This document shows positions 22,946 to 35,181 of a stretch of 64,000 bases of DNA, piece after piece. Position 1 is the first letter of the stretch, and each line of letters begins with the position of its first letter. Source of the stretch: Osmia lignaria lignaria (taxonomy: Eukaryota > Arthropoda > Insecta > Hymenoptera > Megachilidae); assembly GCF_051020975.1 (NCBI RefSeq), contig NW_027478161.1, forward strand, positions 9,936,001 to 10,000,000, read 5' to 3'. A program made the translations under genes and the position numbers. Under the pieces are notes generated by a model. The model was not told the origin of the DNA and made no database searches. It saw only the letters and a list, made by a program, of their open reading frames with translations.

Positions 22946-24233
22946 TTGCAGATTCAGCTCAAAGGAACTGGCCTGACGGACATATTTCGAGATATTTCTT
23001 CTTCTTGTTGTTCTTCCTCTGCACAGCTAAGCTGGAAGTGGCATTTGCGGCTCGCACTAGTGCAGAGTTATCTCAAAGAAAGGGGCCACGGTGTTTCTGT
23101 ATCTCTATTATGTTGGTGCGGCTTCGGAACTTTTAAATATCTCGATATATCTCGAAAACTACGCTTCTGATCAAAAAAGATCATAGAACATAAAAAGTAG
23201 GAAACTTAATTCTCTACAAAAAAGGTCTCTTAACATTTTGCCATAGCTCGCTTCGTTTCCGAGATATTTGCAGATTTATCTCAAGGGAAGGGGCCTGACG
23301 GACATATTTCGAGATATTTCTTCTTCTTGTTGTTCTTCTTCTGCACAGCTAAGCTGGAAGTGGCATTTGCGGCTCGCACTAGTGCAGAGTTATCTCAAAG
23401 AAAGGGGCCACGGTGTTTCTGTATCCCTATTATGTTGGTGCGGCTTCGGAACTTTTAAATATCTCGATATATCTCGAAAACTACGCTTCTGATCAAAAAA
23501 TATCATAGAACATAAATTGTAGGAAACATAATTCTCTACAAAAAACGTCTCTTAACATTTTGCCATAGCTCGCTTCGTTTCCGAGATATTTGCAGATTTA
23601 TCTCAAGGGAAGGGGCCTGGCGGACATATTTCGAGATATTTCTTCTTCTTGTTGTTCTTCTTCTGCACAGCTTAGCTGGAAGTGGCATTTGCGGCTCGCA
23701 CTAGTGCAGAGTTATCTCAAAGAAAGGGGCCACGGTGTTTCTGTATCTCTATTATGTTGGTGCGGCTTCGGAACTTTTAAATATCTCGATATATCTCGAA
23801 AACTACGCTTCTGATCAAAAAAGATCATAGAACATAAAAAGTAGGAAACTTAATTCTCTACAAAAAAGGTCTCTTAACATTTTGCCATAGCTCGCTTCGT
23901 TTCCGAGATATTTGCAGATTTATCTCAAGGGAAGGGGCCTGACGGACATATTTCGAGATATTTCTTCTTCTTGTTGTTCTTCTTCTGCACAGCTAAGCTG
24001 GAAGTGGCATTTGCGGCTCGCACTAGTGCAGAGTTATCTCAAAGAAAGGGGCCACGGTGTTTCTGTATCCCTATTATGTTGGTGCGGCTTCGGAACTTTT
24101 AAATATCTCGATATATCTCGAAAACTACGCTTCTGATCAAAAAATATCATAGAACATAAATTGTAGGAAACATAATTCTCTACAAAAAAGGTCTCTGAAC
24201 ATTTTGCCATAGCTCGCTTCGTTTCCGAGATAT
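22946..24233. repeat. Block D: two-unit HOR (644 bp)
   Basis: Two unit forms alternate. One ends in AAAAAAGATCATAG with a AAAAAGTAGG linker (22946, 23590). The other has TATCCCTATTATG and ends in an AAATTGTAGG linker (23268, 23912). The unit at 22946 has a GATTCAGCTC left end, so it is a junction unit. The unit at 23590 has a private GCCTGGCGG. Confidence 0.7.
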
Positions 24234-26487
24234 TTGCAGATTTATCTCAAGGGAAGGGGCCTAACGGACATATTTCGTGATATTTCTTCTTCTTGTTGTT
24301 CTTCTTCTGCACAGCTTAGCTGGAAGTGGCATTTCCAGCTCGCAATAGTGCAGAGTTATCTCAAAGAGAGGGGCCACGGTGTTTCTGTATCTCTATTATG
24401 TTGGTGCGGCTTCGGAACTTTTAAATATCTTGATATATCTCGGGAACTACGCATCTGATCAAAAAATATCATAGAACATAAAAAGTAGGAAACTTAATTC
24501 TCTACAAAAAAGGGCTCTCAACATTTTGCCATAGCTCGCTTCGTTTCCGAGATATTTGCAGATTTATCTCAAGGGAAGGGGCCTGACGGACATATTTCGA
24601 GATATTTCTTCTTCTTGTTGTTCTTCTTCTGCACAGCTAAGCTGGAAGTGGCATTTGCAGCTCGCAATAGTGCAGAGTTATCGCAAAGAAAGGGGCCACG
24701 GTGTTTCTGTATCTCTATTATGTTGGTGCGGCTTCGGAACTTTTAAATATCTTGATATATCTCGAGAACTACGCATCTGATCAAAAAATATCATACAACA
24801 TAAAAAGTAGGAAACCTAATTTTCTACAAAAAAGGTCTCTTAACATTTTGCCGTAGCTCGCTTCGTTTCCTAGATATCTGCAGATTTATCTCAAGGGAAG
24901 GGGTCTGACGGACATATTTCGAGATATTTCTTCTTCTTGTTGTTCTTCTTCTGCACAGCTAAGCTGGAAGTGGCATTTGCAGCTCGCAATAGTGCAGAGT
25001 TATCTCAAAGAAAGGGGCCACGGTGTTTCTGTATCTCTATTATGTTGGTGCGGCTTCGGAACTTTTAAATATCTTGATATATCTCGAGAACTACGCATCT
25101 GATCGAAAAATATCATAGAACATAAAAAGTAGGAAACTTAATTCTCTACAAAACAGGTCTCTTAACATTTTGCCATAGCTCGCTTCGTTTCCGAGATATT
25201 TGCAGATTTATCTCAAGGGAAGGGGCCTGACGGACATATTTCGAGATATTTCTTCTTCTTGTTGTTCTTCTTCTGCACAGCTAAGCTGGAAGTGGCATTT
25301 GCAGCTCGCAGTAGTGCAAAGTTATCTCAAAGAAAGGGGCCACGGTGTTTCTGTATCTCTATTATGTTGGTGCGGCTTCGGAACTTTTAAATATCTTGAT
25401 ATATCTCGAGAACTACGCATCTGATCAAAAAATATCATAGAACATAAAAAGTAGGAATCCTAATTTTCTACAAAAAAGGTCTCTTAACATTTTGCCGTAG
25501 CTCGCTTCGTTTCCGAGATATTTGCAGATTTATCTCAAGGGAAGGGGCCTGACGGACATATTTCCAGATATTTCTTCTTCTTGTTGTTCTTCTTCTGCAC
25601 AGCTAAGCTGGAAGTGGCATTTGCAGCTCGCAATAGTGCAGAGTTATCTCAAAGAAAGGGGCCACGGTGTGTCTGTATCTCCATTATGTTGGTGCGGCTT
25701 CGGAACTTTTAAATATCTTGATATATCTCGAGAACTACGCATCTGATCGAAAAATATCATAGAACATAAAAAGTAGGAAACTTAATTCTCTACAAAAGAG
25801 GTCTCTTAACATTTTGCCATAGCTCGCTTCGTTTCCGAGATATTTGCAGATTTATCTCAAGGGAAGTGGCCTGACGGACATATTTCGAGATATTTCTTCT
25901 TCTTGTTGTTCTTCTGCTGCACAGCTAAGCTGGAAGTGGCATTTGCGGCTCGCACTAGTGCAGAGTTATCTCAAGGAAAGGGGCCACGGTGTTTCTGTAT
26001 CTCTATTATGTTGGTGCGGCTTCGGAACTTTTAAATATCTTGATATATCTCGAGAGCTACGCGTCTGATCAAAAAATATCATAGAACATAAAAAGTAGGA
26101 AACTCAATTCTCTACAAAAAAGGTCTCTTAACATTTTGCCATAGCTCGCTTCGTTTCCGAGATATTTGCAGATTTATCTCAAGGGAAGGGGCCTAACGGA
26201 CATATTTCGAGATATTTCTTCTTCTTGTTGTTCTTCTTCTGCACAGCTAAGCTGGAAGTGGCATTTGCGGCTCGCACTAGTGCAGAGTTATCTCAAAGAA
26301 AGGGGCCACGGTGTTTCTGTATCTCTATTATGTTGGTGCGGCTTCGGAACTTTTAAATATCTTGATATATCTCGAGAGCTACGCGTCTGATCAAAAAATA
26401 TCATAGAACATAAAAAGTAGGAAACTCAATTCTCTACAAAAAAGGTCTCTTAACATTTTGCCATAGCTCGCTTCGTTTCCGAGATAT

Positions 26488-26809
26488 TTGCAGATTTATC
26501 TCAAGGGAAGGGGCCTAACGGACATATTTCGAGATACTTCTTCTTCTTGTTGTTCTTCTTCTGCACAGCTAAGCTGGAAGTGGCATTTGCAGCTCGCAGT
26601 AGTGCAAAGTTATCTCAAAGAAAGGGGCCACGGTGTTTCTGTATCTCTATTATGTTGGTGCGGCTTCGGAACTTTTAAATATCTTGATATATCTCGAGAA
26701 CTACGCATCTGATCAAAAAATATCATAGAACATAAAAAGTAGGAATCCTAATTTTCTACAAAAAAGGTCTCTTAACATTTTGCCGTAGCTCGCTTCGTTT
26801 CCGAGATAT
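26488..26809. repeat. Chimeric unit: L left, A right
   Basis: The left end has the L markers: linker AACTCAATTC and CCTAACGG, with A at 26517. The right end has the A markers GCAGCTCGCAGTAGTGCAAAG, from 26591. The exchange falls between these two points and removed the X unit, giving the four-unit copy. A private GATACTTC lies in the middle. Confidence 0.8.
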
Positions 26810-27775
26810 TTGCAGATTTATCTCAAGGGAAGGGGCCTGACGGACATATTTCCAGATATTTCTTCTTCTTGTTGTTCTTCTTCTGCACAGCTAAGCTGGA
26901 AGTGGCATTTGCAGCTCGCAATAGTGCAGAGTTATCTCAAAGAAAGGGGCCACGGTGTGTCTGTATCTCCATTATGTTGGTGCGGCTTCGGAACTTTTAA
27001 ATATCTTGATATATCTCGAGAACTACGCATCTGATCGAAAAATATCATAGAACATAAAAAGTAGGAAACTTAATTCTCTACAAAAGAGGTCTCTTAACAT
27101 TTTGCCATAGCTCGCTTCGTTTCCGAGATATTTGCAGATTTATCTCAAGGGAAGTGGCCTGACGGACATATTTCGAGATATTTCTTCTTCTTGTTGTTCT
27201 TCTGCTGCACAGCTAAGCTGGAAGTGGCATTTGCGGCTCGCACTAGTGCAGAGTTATCTCAAGGAAAGGGGCCACGGTGTTTCTGTATCTCTATTATGTT
27301 GGTGCGGCTTCGGAACTTTTAAATATCTTGATATATCTCGAGAGCTACGCGTCTGATCAAAAAATATCATAGAACATAAAAAGTAGGAAACTCAATTCTC
27401 TACAAAAAAGGTCTCTTAACATTTTGCCATAGCTCGCTTCGTTTCCGAGATATTTGCAGATTTATCTCAAGGGAAGGGGCCTAACGGACATATTTCGAGA
27501 TATTTCTTCTTCTTGTTGTTCTTCTTCTGCACAGCTAAGCTGGAAGTGGCATTTGCGGCTGGCACTAGTGCAGAGTTATCTCAAAGAAAGGGGCCACGGT
27601 GTTTCTGTATCCCTATTATGTTGGTGCGGCTTCGGAACTTTTAAATATCTCGATATATCTCGAGAACTACGCATCTGATCAAAAAATATCATACAACATA
27701 AAAAGTAGGAAACCTAATTTTCTACAAAAAAGGTCTCTTAACATTTTGCCGTAGCTCGCTTCGTTTCCGAGATAT

Positions 27776-29385
27776 CTGCAGATTTATCTCAAGGGAAGGG
27801 GTCTGACGGACATATTTCGAGATATTTCTTCTTCTTGTTGTTCTTCTTCTGCACAGCTAAGCTGGAAGTGGCATTTGCAGCTCGCAATAGTGCAGAGTTA
27901 TCTCAAAGAAAGGGGCCACGGTGTTTCTGTATCTCTATTATGTTGGTGCGGCTTCGGAACTTTTAAATATCTTGATATATCTCGAGAACTACGCATCTGA
28001 TCGAAAAATATCATAGAACATAAAAAGTAGGAAACTTAATTCTCTACAAAACAGGTCTCTTAACATTTTGCCATAGCTCGCTTCGTTTCCGAGATATTTG
28101 CAGATTTATCTCAAGGGAAGGGGCCTGACGGACATATTTCGAGATATTTCTTCTTCTTGTTGTTCTTCTTCTGCACAGCTAAGCTGGAAGTGGCATTTGC
28201 AGCTCGCAGTAGTGCAAAGTTATCTCAAAGAAAGGGGCCACGGTGTTTCTGTATCTCTATTATGTTGGTGCGGCTTCGGAACTTTTAAATATCTTGATAT
28301 ATCTCGAGAACTACGCATCTGATCAAAAAATATCATAGAAGATAAAAAGTAGGAATCCTAATTTTCTACAAAAAAGGTCTCTTAACATTTTGCCGTAGCT
28401 CGCTTCGTTTCCGAGATATTTGCAGATTTATCTCAAGGGAAGGGGCCTGACGGACATATTTCCAGATATTTCTTCTTCTTGTTGTTCTTCTTCTGCACAG
28501 CTAAGCTGGAAGTGGCATTTGCAGCTCGCAATAGTGCAGAGTTATCTCAAAGAAAGGGGCCACGGTGTGTCTGTATCTCCATTATGTTGGTGCGGCTTCG
28601 GAACTTTTAAATATCTTGATATATCTCGAGAACTACGCATCTGATCGAAAAATATCATAGAACATAAAAAGTAGGAAACTTAATTCTCTACAAAAGAGGT
28701 CTCTTAACATTTTGCCATAGCTCGCTTCGTTTCCGAGATATTTGCAGATTTATCTCAAGGGAAGTGGCCTGACGGACATATTTCGAGATATTTCTTCTTC
28801 TTGTTGTTCTTCTGCTGCACAGCTAAGCTGGAAGTGGCATTTGCGGCTCGCACTAGTGCAGAGTTATCTCAAGGAAAGGGGCCACGGTGTTTCTGTATCT
28901 CTATTATGTTGGTGCGGCTTCGGAACTTTTAAATATCTTGATATATCTCGAGAGCTACGCGTCTGATCAAAAAATATCATAGAACATAAAAAGTAGGAAA
29001 CTCAATTCTCTACAAAAAAGGTCTCTTAACATTTTGCCATAGCTCGCTTCGTTTCCGAGATATTTGCAGATTTATCTCAAGGGAAGGGGCCTAACGGACA
29101 TATTTCGAGATATTTCTTCTTCTTGTTGTTCTTCTTCTGCACAGCTAAGCTGGAAGTGGCATTTGCGGCTGGCACTAGTGCAGAGTTATCTCAAAGAAAG
29201 GGGCCACGGTGTTTCTGTATCCCTATTATGTTGGTGCGGCTTCGGAACTTTTAAATATCTCGATATATCTCGAGAACTACGCATCTGATCAAAAAATATC
29301 ATACAACATAAAAAGTAGGAAACCTAATTTTCTACAAAAAAGGTCTCTTAACATTTTGCCGTAGCTCGCTTCGTTTCCGAGATAT
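27776..29385. repeat. Five-unit HOR copy (X-A-F-S-L)
   Basis: The A unit of this copy ends in AGAAGATAAAAAG where earlier copies have AGAACATAAAAAG. The next copy shares this mark (near 29951), so the last two copies are sisters. The L unit here has GCGGCTGGCAC. Confidence 0.8.
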
Positions 29386-30995
29386 CTGCAGATTTATCTC
29401 AAGGGAAGGGGTCTGACGGACATATTTCGAGATATTTCTTCTTCTTGTTGTTCTTCTTCTGCACAGCTAAGCTGGAAGTGGCATTTGCAGCTCGCAATAG
29501 TGCAGAGTTATCTCAAAGAAAGGGGCCACGGTGTTTCTGTATCTCTATTATGTTGGTGCGGCTTCGGAACTTTTAAATATCTTGATATATCTCGAGAACT
29601 ACGCATCTGATCGAAAAATATCATAGAACATAAAAAGTAGGAAACTTAATTCTCTACAAAACAGGTCTCTTAACATTTTGCCATAGCTCGCTTCGTTTCC
29701 GAGATATTTGCAGATTTATCTCAAGGGAAGGGGCCTGACGGACATATTTCGAGATATTTCTTCTTCTTGTTGTTCTTCTTCTGCACAGCTAAGCTGGAAG
29801 TGGCATTTGCAGCTCGCAGTAGTGCAAAGTTATCTCAAAGAAAGGGGCCACGGTGTTTCTGTATCTCTATTATGTTGGTGCGGCTTCGGAACTTTTAAAT
29901 ATCTTGATATATCTCGAGAACTACGCATCTGATCAAAAAATATCATAGAAGATAAAAAGTAGGAATCCTAATTTTCTACAAAAAAGGTCTCTTAACATTT
30001 TGCCGTAGCTCGCTTCGTTTCCGAGATATTTGCAGATTTATCTCAAGGGAAGGGGCCTGACGGACATATTTCCAGATATTTCTTCTTCTTGTTGTTCTTC
30101 TTCTGCACAGCTAAGCTGGAAGTGGCATTTGCAGCTCGCAATAGTGCAGAGTTATCTCAAAGAAAGGGGCCACGGTGTGTCTGTATCTCCATTATGTTGG
30201 TGCGGCTTCGGAACTTTTAAATATCTTGATATATCTCGAGAACTACGCATCTGATCGAAAAATATCATAGAACATAAAAAGTAGGAAACTTAATTCTCTA
30301 CAAAAGAGGTCTCTTAACATTTTGCCATAGCTCGCTTCGTTTCCGAGATATTTGCAGATTTATCTCAAGGGAAGTGGCCTGACGGACATATTTCGAGATA
30401 TTTCTTCTTCTTGTTGTTCTTCTGCTGCACAGCTAAGCTGGAAGTGGCATTTGCGGCTCGCACTAGTGCAGAGTTATCTTAAGGAAAGGGGCCACGGTGT
30501 TTCTGTATCTCTATTATGTTGGTGCGGCTTCGGAACTTTTAAATATCTTGATATATCTCGAGAGCTACGCGTCTGATCAAAAAATATCATAGAACATAAA
30601 AAGTAGGAAACTCAATTCTCTACAAAAAAGGTCTCTTAACATTTTGCCATAGCTCGCTTCGTTTCCGAGATATTTGCAGATTTATCTCAAGGGAAGGGGC
30701 CTAACGGACATATTTCGAGATATTTCTTCTTCTTGTTGTTCTTCTTCTGCACAGCTAAGCTGGAAGTGGCATTTGCGGCTCGCACTAGTGCAGAGTTATC
30801 TCAAAGAAAGGGGCCACGGTGTTTCTGTATCTCTATTATGTTGGTGCGGCTTCGGAACTTTTAAATATCTTGATATATCTCGAGAGCTACGCGTCTGATC
30901 AAAAAATATCATAGAACATAAAAAGTAGGAAACTCAATTCTCTACAAAAAAGGTCTCTTAACATTTTGCCATAGCTCGCTTCGTTTCCGAGATAT
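29386..30995. repeat. Five-unit HOR copy, last of block E
   Basis: Nearly identical to the preceding copy over X-A-F-S. The one difference I saw is TATCTTAAGG near 30478. Its L unit lacks the GCGGCTGGCAC mark and ends in the GAGCTACGCGTC (MluI-containing) form, so the two copies diverge at that unit. Confidence 0.8.
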
Positions 30996-33249
30996 TTGCA
31001 GATTTATCTCAAGGGAAGGGGCCTAACGGACATATTTCGAGATATTTCTTCTTCTTGTTGTTCTTCTTCTGCACAGCTAAGCTGGAAGTGGCATTTGCGG
31101 CTCGCACTAGTGCAGAGTTATCTCAAAGAAAGGGGCCACGGTGTTTCTGTATCCCTATTATGTTGGTGCGGCTTCGGAACTTTTAAATATCTCGATATAT
31201 CTCGAAAACTACGCTTCTGATCAAAAAATATCATAGAACATAAATTGTAGGAAACATAATTCTCTATAAAAAAGGTCTCTTAACATTTTGCCGTAGCTCG
31301 CTTCGTTTCCGAGATATTTGCAGATTTATCTCAAGGGAAGGGGCCTGACGGACATATTTCGAGATATTTCTTCTTCTTGTTGTACTTCTTCTGCACAGCT
31401 AAGCTGGAAGTGGCATTTGCGGCTCGCACTAGTGCAGAGTTATCTCAAAGAGAGGGGCCACGGTGTTTCTGTATCTCTATTATGTTGGTGCGGCTTCGGA
31501 ACTTTTAAATATCTTGATATATCTCGAGAGCTACGCGTCTGATCAAAAAATATCATAGAACATAAAAAGTAGGAAACATAATTCTCTACAAAAAAGGTCT
31601 CTTAACATTTTGCCATAGCTCGCTTCGTTTCCGAGATATTTGCAGATTTATCTCAAGGGAAGTGGCCTGACGGACATATTTCGAGATATTTCTTCTTCTT
31701 GTTGTTCTTCTGCTGCACAGCTAAGCTGGAAGTGGCATTTGCGGCTCGCACTAGTGCAGAGTTATCTCAAAGAAAGGGGCCACGGTGTTTCTGTATCTCT
31801 ATTATGTTGGTGCGGCTTCGGAACTTTTAAATATCTTGATATATCTCGAGAGCTACGCGTCTGATCAAAAAATATCATAGAACATAAAAAGTAGGAAACT
31901 CAATTCTCTACAAAAAAGGTCTCTTAACATTTTGCAATAGCTCGCTTCGTTTCCGAGATATTTGCAGATTTATCTCAAGGGAAGGGGCCTGACGGACATA
32001 TTTCGAGATATTTCTTCTTCTTGTTGTTCTTCTTCTGCACAGCTAAACTGGAAGTGGCATTTGCGGCTCGCACTAGTGCAGAGTTATCTCAAAGAAAGGG
32101 GCCACGGTGTTTCTGTATCTCTATTATGTTGGTGCGGCTTCGGAACTTTTAAATATCTTGATATATCTCGAGAACTACGCAACTGATCCAAAAATATCAT
32201 AGAACATAAATAGTAGGAAACTTAATTCTCTACAAAAAAGGTCTCTCAACATTTTGCCATAGCTCGCTTCGTTTCCGAGATATTTGCAGATTTATCTCAA
32301 GGGAAGGGGCCTAACGGACATATTTCCAGATATTTCTTCTTCTTGTTGTTCTTCTTCTGCACAGCTAAGCTGGAAGTGGCATTTGCGGTTCGCACTAGTG
32401 CAGAGTTATCTCAAAGAAAGGGGCCACGGTGTTTCTGTATCTCTATTATGTTGGTGCGGCTTCGGAACTTTTAAATATCTTGATATATCTCGAGAACTAC
32501 GCATCTGATCCAAAAATATCATAGAACATAAATAGTAGGAAACTTAATTCTCTACAAAAAAGGTCTCTCAACATTTTGCCATAGCTCGCTTCGTTTCCGA
32601 GATATTTGCAGATTTATCTCAAGGGAAGGGGCCTAACGGACATATTTCCAGATATTTCTTCTTCTTGTTGTTCTTCTTCTGCACAGCTAAGCTGGAAGTG
32701 GCATTTGCAGCTCGCAATAGTGCAGAGTTATCTCAAAGAAAGGGGCCACGGTGTTTCTGTATCTCTATTATGTTGGTGCGGCTTCGGAACTTTTAAATAT
32801 CTTGATATATCTCGAGATCTACGCATCTGATCAAAAAATATCATAGAACATAAAAAGTAGGAAACTTAATTCTCTACAAAAAAGGTCTCTCAACATTTTG
32901 CCATAGCTCGCTTCGTTTCCGAGATACTTGCCGATTTATCTCAAGGGAAGGGGCCTGACGGACATATTTCGAGATATTTCTTCTTCTTGTTGTTCTTCTT
33001 CTGCACAGCTAAGCTGGAAGTGGCATTTGCATCTCGCAATAGTGCAGAGTTATCTCAAAGAAAGGGGCCACGGTGTTTCTGTATCTCTATTATGTTGGTG
33101 CGGCTTCGGAACTTTTAAATATCTTGATATATCTCGAGAACTACGCATCCGATCAAAAAATATCATAGAACATAAAAAGTAGGAAACTTAATTCTCTACA
33201 AAAAAGGTCTCTTAACATTTTGCCATAGCTCGCTTCGTTTCCGAGATAT
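30996..33249. repeat. Block F: seven mixed units between HORs
   Basis: No order repeats over more than two units. The unit at 31640 is an S-type escape (CTTCTGCTGCACAG). Units 31962 and 32284 both end in GATCCAAAAATATC with an AAATAGTAGG linker, a likely one-unit duplication. The unit at 32928 has TTGCCGATTTATC and loses its usual TGATCA to CGATCA, as does the unit at 22624. Confidence 0.7.
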
Positions 33250-35056
33250 TTGCAGATTTATCTCGAGGGAAGGGGCCTGACGGACATATTTCGAGATATT
33301 TCTTCTTCTTGTTGTTCTTCTTCTGCACAGCTAAGCAGGAAGTGGCATTTCCAGCTCGCAATAGTGCAGAGTTATCTGAAAGAAAGGGGCCACGGTGTTT
33401 CTTTATCTCTATTATGTCGGTGCGGCTTCGGATCTTTTAAATATCTTGATATATCTCGAGAACTACGCATCTGATCAAATAATATCATAGAACATAAAAA
33501 GTAGGAAACTTAATTCTCTACAAATAAGGTCTCTTAACATTTTGCCATAGCTCGCTTCGTTTCTGAGATATTTGCAGATATATCTCAAGGGAAGGGGCCT
33601 GACGGACATATTTCGAGATATTTCTTCTTCTTGTTGGTCTTCTTCTGCACAGCTAAGCTGGAAGTGGCATTTGCAGCTCGCAATGGTGCAGAGTTATCTC
33701 AAAGAAAGGGGCCACGGTGTTTCTGTATCTCTATTATGTTGGTGCGGCTCCGGATCTTTTAAATATCTCGATATATCTCGAAAACTACGCTTCTGATCAA
33801 AAAATATCATAGAACCTAAATTGTGGGAAATATAATTCTCTACAAAAAAGGTCTCTTAACATTTTGCCGTAGCTCGCTTCGTTTCCGAGATATTTGCAGA
33901 TTTATGTCAAGGGAAGGGGCCTGACGGACATATTTCCAGATATTTCTTCTTCTTGTTGTTCTTCTTCTGCACAGCTAAGCTGGAAGTGGCATTTGCAGCT
34001 CGCAAAAGTGCAGAGTTATCTCAAAGAAAGGGGCCACGGTGTTTCTGTATCTCTATTATGTTGGTGCGGCTTCGGAACTTTTAAATATCTTCATATATCT
34101 CGAGAACTACGCATCTGATCAAAAAATATCATAGAACATAAAAAGTAGGAAACTTAATTCTCTACAAAAAAGGTATCTTAACATTTTGCCATAGCTCGCT
34201 TCGTTTCCGAGATATTTGCAGATTTATCTCAAGGGAAGGGGCCTGACGGACATATTTCGAGATATTTCTTCTTCTTGTTGTTCTTCTTCTGCACAGCTAA
34301 GCTGGAAGTGGCATTTGCGGCTCGCACTAGTGCAGAGTTATCTCAAAGAAAGGGGCCACGGTGTTTCTGTATCTCTATTATGTTGGTGCGGCTTCGGAAC
34401 TTTTAAATATCCTGATATATCTCGAGAACTACGCATCTGATCAAAAAATATCATAGAACATAAAAAGTAGGAAACCTAATTTTCTACAAAAAAGGTCTCT
34501 TAACATTTTGCCGTAGCTCGCTTCGTTTTCGAGATATTTGTAGATTTATCTCAAGGGAAGGGGCCTGACGGACATATTTCGAGATATTTCTTCTTCTTGT
34601 TGTTCTTCTTCTGCACAGCTAAGCTGGAAGTGGCATTTGCGGCTCGCACTAGTGCAGAGTTATCTCAAAGAAAGGGGCCACGGTGTTTCTGTATCTCTAT
34701 TATGTTGGTGCGGCTTCGGAACTTTTAAATATCTTGATATATCTCGAGAACTACGCATCTGATCAAAAAATATCATAGAACATAAAAAGTAGGAAACTTA
34801 ACTCTCTACAAAAAAGGTCTCTTAACATTTTGCCATAGCTCGCTTCGTTTCCGAGATATTTGCAGATTTATCTCAAGGGAAGGGGCCTGACGGACATATT
34901 TCGAGATATTTCTTCTTCTTGTTGTTCTTCTTCTGCACAGCTAAGCTGGAAGTGGCATTTGCAGCTCGCAATAGTGCAGAGTTATCTCAAAGAAAGGGAC
35001 CACGGTGTTTCTGTATCTCTATTATGTTGGTGCGGCTTCGGAACTTTTAAATATCT

Positions 35057-35163
35057 CGATATATCTCGAAAACTACGCTTCTGATCAAAAAATATCGTAG
35101 AACGTAAATTGTAGGAAATATTATTCTCTACAAAAAAGGTCTCTTAACATTTTGCCATAGCTT
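35057..35163. repeat. Foreign tract inside 12-unit HOR copy 1
   Basis: At the junction of the sixth and seventh units, copy 1 has CTCGAAAAC, ATCGTAGAACG, AAATATTATTC and AGCTTGC. Copy 2 (38718/39040) and the 41932/42254 copy have CTCGAGAAC, ATCATAGAACA, CCTAATTTTC and GCCGTAGCTCGC. The tract instead matches 19276-19382 over 107 bp. Both flanks return to HOR-type markers: AAAGGGACC to the left near 34996, GGGGCCTGACGG to the right near 35205. This looks like gene conversion or a double exchange over about 15.8 kb. Confidence 0.75.
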
Positions 35164-35181
35164 GCTTCGTTTCCGAGATAT

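Larger units (their letters stand above)
24234..30995. repeat. Block E: five-unit HOR (1610 bp)
   Basis: After two lead-in units (24234, 24556), five types recur. X has GGGGTCTGACGG and GATATCTGCAG. A has CGCAGTAGTGCAAAG. F has TTTCCAGATATTT and GTGTGTCTG. S has CTTCTGCTGCACAG and CTCAAGGAAAG. L has a CCTAACGG left end. Copies are 24878-26487 (5 units), 26488-27775 (4, X lost), 27776-29385 (5) and 29386-30995 (5). The X units carry the only PstI sites (CTGCAG) I noticed, near 24887, 27785 and 29395. The A-to-F linker has GTAGGAATCC. Confidence 0.85.
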
